Source: Gammaproteobacteria bacterium
Lineage (GTDB): Bacteria; Pseudomonadota; Gammaproteobacteria; HK1
DNA: 5,112 bases
Reading direction: 5' to 3'
NCBI GenBank assembly: GCA_020444775.1
Contig: JAGRHX010000277.1
Location: forward strand, 1-5,112
In this document: positions 1 through 5,112 of the stretch, piece by piece
Position numbering within the stretch: position 1 is the first letter of the stretch
How the letters are laid out: each line of letters begins with the position of its first letter
Notes under the pieces: model-generated
Told to the model about the DNA's origin: nothing
Databases searched by the model: none
Seen by the model: the letters and a program-made list of their open reading frames with translations, nothing else
Translations under genes and position numbers: made by a program

Positions 1-708
1 GAGGGCGCTCTCTTCACCCGGGCCGAGGTCTATGGCATCGGTGCGTGGAATCTGCAGGGCGAGCCCGCCGACCAACGCGGCCTGCTGATCCGTGAGCAGC
101 CAGGGGCGCTCGCGACCACGGTGGACGATCTGGAGACCGCCCAGTACCTGTTCCTGCTGCGCGAGAACGCCAAGATCGCCGATGTGATCAACACCGCCAG
201 CCACCGCACCATATTGTTGCTCGGGCGTTTCTCCAGACCCTACTACATGGTGCTTCAGGGGCTGCGCGCGCATCTGCTCGAACGCAACTTCGTGCCGGTG
301 CTGTTCGACTTCGACCGGCCGGTCGGCCGCGACCTCACCGAGACCGTCGCGAGTCTCGCTCACATGGCCTGCTTCGTGGTCGCGGATCTGTCCGGCGCGA
401 AGAGCGTGCCGCAAGAGCTCAGCCACATCGTGCCGTTCCTGCCCTCGGTGCCGGTGGTGCCGCTGCTGGCCGAGAAGAACCAACGCATGTACTCGATGTT
501 CGAGCACTTCCTGCGCTACCCGTGGGTGCACGAGCCGGTGCGCTACCGAGATCTCGAGCATCTGCTGAACATTGTCGACGCGCAGGTCATCGAGGTCGGT
601 TTCAGGGCGGCGATGCGTGCGCGTGGGCTGCCTGACGCGCCGCTGCCGGAGCGCGTGCGGAGCGTGAAGCTACCGGGCACGAAGAAGCGGGTCAGGAACA
701 TGCGTTGA
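1..708 (+). CDS. C-terminal part of a pentapeptide-repeat protein with a TIR-like alpha/beta domain (5' end outside window)
   Basis: The frame is open from base 1 to the TGA at 706-708 (235 visible codons). The GTG at 121 could be called as a start, but the codons before it read as protein, so I take the true start to lie upstream. Visible residues 3-18 follow a five-residue period (ALFTR, AEVYG, IGAWN), which fits the end of a pentapeptide-repeat solenoid. Residues 41-60 (VDDLETAQYLFLLREN) form a helical linker. Residues 69-165 look like an alternating beta/alpha domain: strand TILLLGRF (70-77), a helix, strand FVPVLFDFD (97-105), acidic D111/E114, strand CFVVADLS (124-131), the PQEL helix (137-140), then VPVVPLL. 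This linker-plus-domain arrangement matches, from memory, a C-terminal module of bacterial pentapeptide-repeat proteins. The fold resembles TIR or TIR-like nucleotide-binding domains, as found in immune effectors. The tail is basic (KLPGTKKRVRNMR). No signal peptide is visible, so a cytoplasmic location is likely. Family recognition is moderate; enzymatic activity is not shown. Confidence 0.72.
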   Translation, partial: EGALFTRAEVYGIGAWNLQGEPADQRGLLIREQPGALATTVDDLETAQYLFLLRENAKIADVINTASHRTILLLGRFSRPYYMVLQGLRAHLLERNFVPVLFDFDRPVGRDLTETVASLAHMACFVVADLSGAKSVPQELSHIVPFLPSVPVVPLLAEKNQRMYSMFEHFLRYPWVHEPVRYRDLEHLLNIVDAQVIEVGFRAAMRARGLPDAPLPERVRSVKLPGTKKRVRNMR

Positions 709-737
709 GTACAGCGCGTTGTGGAGCGTTGGTAAAA

Positions 738-789
738 CGGCGGCGAGCGCCCACGCCAGCCGAAGTGCCAAGCGAGGTGGGTGCCGCCG
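738..789 (+). repeat. Bulged stem-loop downstream of the TIR-like gene
   Basis: The arm CGGCGGC (738-744) pairs with GCCGCCG (783-789). After a four-base bulge (745-748), GCCCAC (749-754) pairs with GTGGGT (777-782), including one G-U pair. The loop is 755-776. This gives about 13 pairs, almost all G-C. The structure begins 30 bases after the stop codon and could protect or mark the 3' end of the upstream transcript. No T-run follows it, so it is not a standard intrinsic terminator. Confidence 0.45.
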
Positions 790-790
790 A

Positions 791-804
791 ACCAGCGGCC
801 TGGT
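791..804 (+). repeat. Small perfect hairpin
   Basis: ACCAG (791-795) and CTGGT (800-804) are exact inverted copies around a four-base loop (CGGC). It follows the larger stem-loop after one base, so the two could stack as a tandem structure at the transcript end. Its role is unknown, and on its own it is short enough to occur by chance. Confidence 0.3.
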
Positions 805-808
805 CTTG

Positions 809-861
809 CGAATAATCCCATGAGTCCGTTTTTCGCGTGGAACGCAGCTCGCATTTATTCG
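809..861. repeat. Short inverted repeat CGAATAA / TTATTCG flanking the AT-richer stretch
   Basis: CGAATAA at 809-815 is repeated in inverted orientation as TTATTCG at 855-861, with 39 bases between the arms. The segment between contains a five-base T-run (829-833) and a small hairpin (GCGT 835-838 with ACGC 842-845). The arms could be half-sites for a regulator or the worn ends of a tiny element, but seven-base arms are weak evidence. Confidence 0.2.
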
Positions 862-902
862 GACACACTCATATGCCTTGATCATCTAGCCGTGGCCTAA
901 CA

Positions 903-908
903 AGGAGG
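903..908 (+). promoter_or_regulatory. Strong Shine-Dalgarno site (AGGAGG) for the toroid gene
   Basis: AGGAGG, within AAGGAGGAT, ends five bases before the ATG at 914 and is close to a perfect match to the anti-Shine-Dalgarno sequence. It fixes the start choice: the upstream in-frame TAG at 887-889 leaves no other start codon in between. Confidence 0.85.
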
Positions 909-913
909 ATCCA

Positions 914-2392
914 ATGGCGCGGAATTCGGCTGTTGGTTGGATGGTCGCAGCCGTCCTGTCAGCCGCGCTCGCGCCTTCGGCATGGTCGGACGCTGACATC
1001 GCCCGCAACAAGGGTGAGGCCTGGCTGATCGCCAACCAGCGCGGGGACGGCTCGTGGGCCAGCGCCGGTGGCGAGCTCAGTGTGCAGGCCACAGCAATGG
1101 CAATCCTGGCGCTGAAGAACGGCGGATTGACCAGATCGCCCACCTTCGGCTCGGCGGTCGCCTGGCTGGCGAACGTCGATGCCGACAGCGTTGATTCCAT
1201 CGCCCGCAAGACGGAGGCGTTGGCCGCGGCGGGCATGGGAGGCACCGCACAAGCCGAGGCGGACCGGCTGTATGCCTTGCGAACTCGCGACGGCACTGCA
1301 GTGTGGGGCGGGTATGGCGGCAGCGGGGTCGATTTCTTCGACACCGCGCTTGGCTTGTCGGCGCTGCGTAGCGGAGATCCGGCCTATGCCAGCAAGGCAG
1401 CGGCCACACCGAGCAACAATGGCCTCTTGAGTGCCTTTTGCGGGCTGGCGACCGGACGCATCAGCGAAGGCGCCGGTAAGCAGGCGTGGCCTGCGACCGA
1501 GGCGGTCACCGGTCAGAGCGCCGGTCAGGGCCAGCCCTCCGTCGTCATCACGGCCCTGCTGCTCAACGAATTGCACAGCATGCAGGTAGCGGTCAGCAGC
1601 AGCTTCTCCGTTGCCACCTGTGGATCGAGCACGTACGCGTTCGCCGCGCTGACATCTGAAGCTCAGGCCTGGCTGCCGGATCAGCAGAACGCCGATGGCG
1701 GCTTCGGCGAACGACGATCCGATGGCAGCAGTGGCGCATCCAGCGTCGTCGTCACGGCACTGGTCTATCAGGCACTCAACAAGCAGTCGACGCCGTCGCA
1801 GCCGCAGACCTCCGATGCACAGACCTGGTTGCTCGGCGCGCAGGATCCAGTGACGGGAAGCTGGCAGCACGACGCCCTGGTGACGGCCCAAGCGATCGTT
1901 GCCCTACCTGTGGCGGCAGGCGGTCAATTGACCGACTCGAGTGGCGACGGCATCACCGACGTCGTTGCCTTGCAACTTGGCATCGACCCCGGTTTGGCGA
2001 ATGCACGACAGTACATCGGCAATCCTTCGCTCGCTACGCCCGGCGAGACCTATTCGGCCTTCGTGGTCGAGGCCATCAAAGGGGTCTCGTTTTCCTTGGC
2101 GCTGGATGGCAGCGGCCCTTTTGGCCTGCGCTCCGGCAGCCTGCCGCCCGGCCTGATGATCAACGCCAGTACTGGACAAATCAGCGGCACGCCAATACAG
2201 CCAGGCAGCTACAGCTTCGACTACCTGAGCGGAGACGGACACGTGATTGGGCGCATCGATGTCGTGGAGCCGGTGGTTGTCGCCGGCGACGACGAGGTCG
2301 TTTCGCTGCCGAGCTGGTCGCTGACCGTGCTCGGTGTCGTGCTGATCGGGGTATTCATGCGCCGACGTCGTGCAACAGCGACCCCGACCTGA
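914..2392 (+). CDS. Exported, membrane-anchored alpha/alpha-toroid (prenyltransferase-like repeat) protein with Ca-loop, Ig-like domain and CTERM-type tail
   Basis: Complete, 492 residues. A signal peptide covers about 1-25 (hydrophobic VAAVLSAALA, likely cut after AWS). Residues 26-335 hold about six helical-hairpin repeats of the prenyltransferase/squalene-cyclase toroid type. The best are AWLIANQRGDGSW with SVQATAMAILAL (36-67), AWLPDQQNADGGFG with SVVVTALVYQAL (252-288) and TWLLGAQDPVTGSW with ALVTAQAIVAL (304-331); weaker ones start near 80, 115 and 170. The cyclase DxDD motif and the thioester CGEQ motif are both absent, so I infer a binding scaffold rather than an enzyme. Residues 341-359 (DSSGDGITD, then GIDP) form a thrombospondin-3/EF-like calcium loop. 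Residues about 370-452 match a putative Ig domain (SLPPGLMINASTGQISGTP). The end, LPSW (465-468), a hydrophobic segment to 482 and RRRR (483-486), resembles an IPTL-/PEP-CTERM sorting tail. It probably forms an operon with the next gene, 48 bp downstream. The architecture is well supported; the function is unknown. Confidence 0.88.
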   Translation: MARNSAVGWMVAAVLSAALAPSAWSDADIARNKGEAWLIANQRGDGSWASAGGELSVQATAMAILALKNGGLTRSPTFGSAVAWLANVDADSVDSIARKTEALAAAGMGGTAQAEADRLYALRTRDGTAVWGGYGGSGVDFFDTALGLSALRSGDPAYASKAAATPSNNGLLSAFCGLATGRISEGAGKQAWPATEAVTGQSAGQGQPSVVITALLLNELHSMQVAVSSSFSVATCGSSTYAFAALTSEAQAWLPDQQNADGGFGERRSDGSSGASSVVVTALVYQALNKQSTPSQPQTSDAQTWLLGAQDPVTGSWQHDALVTAQAIVALPVAAGGQLTDSSGDGITDVVALQLGIDPGLANARQYIGNPSLATPGETYSAFVVEAIKGVSFSLALDGSGPFGLRSGSLPPGLMINASTGQISGTPIQPGSYSFDYLSGDGHVIGRIDVVEPVVVAGDDEVVSLPSWSLTVLGVVLIGVFMRRRRATATPT

Positions 2393-2428
2393 TTCTGCCC
2401 CCGTTCCCGCCCTGCTAAACGACTCGCC

Positions 2429-2433
2429 AGGGA
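2429..2433 (+). promoter_or_regulatory. Shine-Dalgarno site (AGGGA) for the transglutaminase-like gene
   Basis: AGGGA ends seven bases before the ATG at 2441, a normal spacing. The 48-base gap after the toroid gene (2393-2440) shows no hairpin and no promoter-like pair, so the downstream gene is probably translated from a shared message using its own ribosome binding site. Confidence 0.6.
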
Positions 2434-2440
2434 TGCAACT

Positions 2441-5112
2441 ATGAGCTGGAAACCCGTCCTGGTCGCCGTGATGGCGTGCACCTTGATTCAGGTTGCGCTC
2501 GCAGACTCGACGGTGTTGAGCCGGCTGTCTGATGACAGCGTGCGGCAGCTTCGCAGGGATCTGGCACATCAAGGCTCTCCGGTACGCGCTGCCTTGCATC
2601 GCAAGCTCAACGAACTGCGCGCTGCAAGCAGTGATGGAGCCGAAACCGGACGCGAGCGTAAGGTGCCGATGGGCGCGCGGGGCGCGGCCAGCCAGCGCGC
2701 CGCTCTGCGCAATCTCCGCGCATCGATGGCGCAGGAGCTCGCGACGCTGCGCGCCCAGGTCCAGGCCGCGGCTGGCTCTTTGCAGTCAGCCAAGGTGGCG
2801 GAATTGTCGGCCAGTGTCGGCGAGCGGTTCGACCGTATCGACAGCGCCCTCGCGCGCTTGGAGCAGGCGCGCGCGGGTGACGAGGCGCATCAGGCTCTCG
2901 CGTCGCTGGCGGACTTGCTGGCCACCCTGCAAGCGCCGGCGTGGGTGCCACCCGCCGGCCCGAGCCCTACGTTGATGCCGCGGCGTCCGCAACAGCGCTC
3001 GCCTGGCGAGGACACGCCCAGCCAAAGGCTGCCCCGCTATGTCCTCGACGTGTTGCGGGACGTCGAGCGCTACGTCGACACCGGCGGTCATCGATTCATC
3101 AAGGTCCAGATGTCTGGCGCACCACCCCCGGTGGCGGACGCGGCTCCAAGTGATTGCAGCGCCTCGGCAGCCGACCTTGCCGACGACGGCGCCGAAGTGC
3201 AAATCACCCCCGAGATCCTGGCGCTGGCCGGGCAGCTTCAGTACTCGCCGGCGCGCATCCTGCAATGGATGTTGAAAGAGGTGGCCTTCGAGCCCTACTG
3301 GGGGTCGCTCAAGGGCGCGCAGGGCGTGTTGCAGACCCGCGCCGGCAACGCGACCGACCAGTCCAGCCTGTTGATTGCTTTGCTGCGCGCGTCCAACGTC
3401 CCGGCGCGTTTCGTGCGCGGAACGGTGGCGCTTGCCGACCAGCAGCCTGTCGACGATGCCCGCGGCCGCGCTCAGCGTTGGCTCGGCACCAAGAACTACA
3501 GCAGCTCCGTGGCCTACCTCGGCACGGGCGTTCCTGCTGGCGCCTATTCGATCCAGGGTGCCATTCAGGGCATCAGTTTCGATCACGTCTGGGTGCAGGC
3601 CTGCGTTCCGTTCGCCGCTTATCGCGGTGCGCTGGCCGACAGTGGCGGCTATCGCTGGGTACCGATGGACCCTTCCATCAAGGACCACGACTACCAGGCC
3701 GGCATCGCGGTCAACGTGCCCCTGGATGCATCCTTCTACACGCCGTACCTGGCCAACCGCACGGACCAGCTGCCGCCGGACTACTTCGCAGACAAGGTCG
3801 AAACCGCTGCGCGGGCTATCAGATCCGACGCTTCCATCGAGGACGTGCCCTACAGGGGAACGCGCCGCACCGTGCGCTATGACGTGCTGCCCAGCACACC
3901 GCCCTTCGCCGTGATTCAGTTCACCGACTGGCCCGGCACGAGCGCCCCGGAGAGCGCGAGCGTTCCCGATGCGCACCGGCACAAGTTCACCGTAACGGTG
4001 CAGAACGCATCCGGCGGCGCGCTGGCCTCCAGCACAGTGACCTTCCCGCAGAACGTGTTCAGCCGGATGACCGTGTTCTACACGCCGGACGTAGCGAGTC
4101 GAGCCCTGTGGGACAGTTGGGGCGGCTCTCTGTCCGCGCTGCCGGCGGGCAGCGTCAATGTCTACCCGCAGATCGTTATCGACGGCAGCGTCGTCGCTTC
4201 CGGCAGCGGCACGTTGGGGCTTGGCGTCGACCACAAGCTCGTGATGAAGCTGAGTCACGGCGAACATACGGGGGGCCAGTGCATCGCCGACAGCGGCATT
4301 CTGACCGACCCGAAGGACGCTGACGGTACCTGCCTCAACAAGACGGTCTATAGCAATGTCAAGGCCGGCGGCTATCTCGCGCTGGGCGTCAACGCCCGGC
4401 AGACATCCGACACCTTGCTCGAGTCACGCACACAGCTGCTCGCCGCAAACGTCCGGGCCAACCCCAGTGCGCCCACCCCCGCCAGCGGCGCCGCCTACGA
4501 TGCGACGGTCGGAGAATTGCTGCACCTGGTCCTGCAAACCTACCTGCAGGAGGTGGACCGGGCAGACCAGCGCACCGCCGAGCTACGCGGCTTTCGCAGC
4601 GCGGGCTATTTCGACATCGGCCTGACTGGTTCCAACATCGAGACCGAATACGCCTTCGATCTACCGCTCACGGTCCGGCCAGCCGGCGTCTATGTGGACT
4701 TCAAGGGCGGTATGTATGGCTTCACCAAGATCGATTCGGCCGCTGACTTCTCCGCGAATCGCACCGCGACCCTCGAGGCCGAGCAGGTCGATCTGGCCAA
4801 GCTGTCCATTTATTCGGGCTCGGCGTTGGAGCACCACGTCTGGCAGCAAGCGCTGCGCACCGACGCGGTGTCCACGGTACGCGGACTGCAATATGCCAGC
4901 GAGACGGGCACCGCCCTGGTCACCCTGACAAGCGCGAACATCGGCAACTACGCGTCGCTGATGGACTCGAACATGGCGGCATACCAGACCGCCATAACCG
5001 CCGAGGTCGCCGCTGGCGCCACCGTGACAGTGCCGCGCGCGCAAATCGCCTATGTAGACCCAGTCGATCCGTCCAAGGCCTGGCGCGGTGCGCATTCCAG
5101 TGAATCTGGACA
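2441..5112 (+). CDS. Large exported protein with coiled-coil N-terminus and transglutaminase-like core lacking the catalytic Cys (3' end outside window)
   Basis: Hand translation from ATG 2441 is open for 890 codons to the window edge with no stop. No start codon lies in frame between the previous gene's TGA and this ATG. Residues 1-21 are a signal peptide (cleavage after ALA). Residues about 25-164 are Ala/Leu/Arg/Glu-rich and helical, with a likely coiled coil at 85-164. Residues 165-198 are a Pro-rich linker. Residues 248-415 are a transglutaminase-like core: WGSLKGAQGVLQTRAGNATD (287-306), SLLIALLRASNVPARFVRG (309-327), FDHVWVQ (380-386) and YRWVPMDPS (404-412). H382 and D410 fit the catalytic His and Asp, but the expected Cys is A304. 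Residues 487-606 look beta-rich. Residues 607-720 carry a Cys pair (C614/C631) and a helical stretch. The segment GSALEHHVWQQ...VSTVRGLQ (793-817) recalls large transglutaminase-like proteins near RHS/YD-repeat genes (memory, not a search). It probably forms a secretory operon with the toroid gene. Coding status is very strong; function is unknown. Confidence 0.9.
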   Translation, partial: MSWKPVLVAVMACTLIQVALADSTVLSRLSDDSVRQLRRDLAHQGSPVRAALHRKLNELRAASSDGAETGRERKVPMGARGAASQRAALRNLRASMAQELATLRAQVQAAAGSLQSAKVAELSASVGERFDRIDSALARLEQARAGDEAHQALASLADLLATLQAPAWVPPAGPSPTLMPRRPQQRSPGEDTPSQRLPRYVLDVLRDVERYVDTGGHRFIKVQMSGAPPPVADAAPSDCSASAADLADDGAEVQITPEILALAGQLQYSPARILQWMLKEVAFEPYWGSLKGAQGVLQTRAGNATDQSSLLIALLRASNVPARFVRGTVALADQQPVDDARGRAQRWLGTKNYSSSVAYLGTGVPAGAYSIQGAIQGISFDHVWVQACVPFAAYRGALADSGGYRWVPMDPSIKDHDYQAGIAVNVPLDASFYTPYLANRTDQLPPDYFADKVETAARAIRSDASIEDVPYRGTRRTVRYDVLPSTPPFAVIQFTDWPGTSAPESASVPDAHRHKFTVTVQNASGGALASSTVTFPQNVFSRMTVFYTPDVASRALWDSWGGSLSALPAGSVNVYPQIVIDGSVVASGSGTLGLGVDHKLVMKLSHGEHTGGQCIADSGILTDPKDADGTCLNKTVYSNVKAGGYLALGVNARQTSDTLLESRTQLLAANVRANPSAPTPASGAAYDATVGELLHLVLQTYLQEVDRADQRTAELRGFRSAGYFDIGLTGSNIETEYAFDLPLTVRPAGVYVDFKGGMYGFTKIDSAADFSANRTATLEAEQVDLAKLSIYSGSALEHHVWQQALRTDAVSTVRGLQYASETGTALVTLTSANIGNYASLMDSNMAAYQTAITAEVAAGATVTVPRAQIAYVDPVDPSKAWRGAHSSESG

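Larger units (their letters stand above)
709..913. other. Non-coding intergenic region between the TIR-like gene and the toroid gene
   Basis: I see no convincing coding sequence or RNA gene in these 205 bases. The first half is GC-rich and carries a bulged stem-loop and a small perfect hairpin. The second half, about 805-885, is noticeably richer in A+T and ends in a strong ribosome binding site. This AT-rich part is where a promoter for the downstream pair would be expected, but I could not find a -35/-10 pair of acceptable quality and spacing, so none is called. An in-frame TAG at 887-889 closes the frame upstream of the next gene. Confidence 0.7.

Noticed and set aside
702..731. Three copies of GCGTTG (702, 716, 726) at the end of the first gene
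   Set aside because: Six-base units with unequal spacing in GC-rich DNA are not significant.
806..834. Possible promoter with TTGCGA as a -35 box
   Set aside because: At 17 bases spacing the -10 position reads TTTTTC, a poor match; no convincing alternative pair was found.
901..927. AGGAGG, a BamHI-type site (907-912), ATG and an EcoRI-type site (922-927) in a row, resembling a vector expression cassette
   Set aside because: The sequence on both sides reads as natural genomic DNA, and the GAATTC lies inside codons 3-5 of a normal signal peptide. Two six-base sites can occur together by chance.
959..1891. Antisense open frame of 310 residues across the toroid gene
   Set aside because: Fully covered by the toroid gene, which has a signal peptide, repeats and a strong ribosome binding site; the antisense product has no recognisable feature.
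2390..2441. Stop-codon readthrough joining the toroid and transglutaminase-like genes (same frame, no further stop in between)
   Set aside because: The second gene has its own ribosome binding site and signal peptide, and readthrough would place a membrane anchor and poly-Arg tail in the middle of a protein. The shared frame is a one-in-three coincidence.
2465..2510. Lipoprotein signal at Cys13 of the large protein (VMAC)
   Set aside because: The hydrophobic stretch continues past the Cys and ends in an ordinary ALA cleavage site, so a type I signal peptide fits better.
3154..3882. A 242-residue + strand frame inside the large gene, along with other shorter + and - frames
   Set aside because: Arg/Ala/Pro-rich shadow translations with no domains and no ribosome binding site; the frame-2 product carries clear transglutaminase-like motifs over the same bases.
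2786..4267. A 493-residue antisense open frame
   Set aside because: It lies opposite the well-supported frame-2 gene, and its translation is rich in Arg, Gly, Ala, Val and His without recognisable domains, as expected for a shadow frame in GC-rich DNA.

Overview
This is a GC-rich window from what looks like a Gram-negative proteobacterium. The evidence is strong Shine-Dalgarno sites, two Sec signal peptides and a C-terminal anchor of the IPTL-/PEP-CTERM style. The flavour suggests a xanthomonad-like gammaproteobacterium or a betaproteobacterium, but that placement is inference. All three genes that can be supported lie on the + strand, and two of them are cut by the window edges.

Layout. (1) Bases 1-708 are the 3' part of a gene whose product ends in pentapeptide-like coils followed by an alpha/beta, TIR-like (Rossmann-type) domain. 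(2) Bases 709-913 are a non-coding gap with a bulged stem-loop, a small perfect hairpin, a short AT-rich inverted repeat and, at its end, a near-ideal AGGAGG ribosome binding site. (3) Bases 914-2392 encode a complete 492-residue exported protein: signal peptide, about six alpha/alpha-toroid repeats of the prenyltransferase/squalene-cyclase type, a thrombospondin-3-like calcium loop, a putative Ig (He_PIG-like) domain and a C-terminal membrane anchor/sorting tail. (4) After only 48 bp, bases 2441-5112 are the first 890 codons of a very large exported protein that runs off the window. It has a signal peptide, a coiled-coil N-terminus, a Pro-rich linker, a transglutaminase-like core and a long beta-rich/helical extension of the type I associate with RHS/YD-repeat neighbourhoods. 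This last gene has no stop codon inside the window, so an ORF caller that requires closed frames would miss it and leave half the window looking empty or apparently filled by an antisense ORF.

How the genes may work together. The toroid gene and the transglutaminase-like gene look like an operon: same strand, 48 bp apart, no terminator-like structure between them, each with its own ribosome binding site and signal peptide. Both are extracytoplasmic and both use folds of enzyme families with no sign of the usual catalytic residues. The transglutaminase core has Ala where the nucleophilic Cys is expected, and the toroid has neither the cyclase DxDD motif nor a thioester CGEQ motif. The most economical inference is a surface or periplasmic binding/assembly module that probably continues downstream, perhaps into an RHS-type component. 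The TIR-like gene upstream is separated by 205 bp and is probably functionally unrelated.
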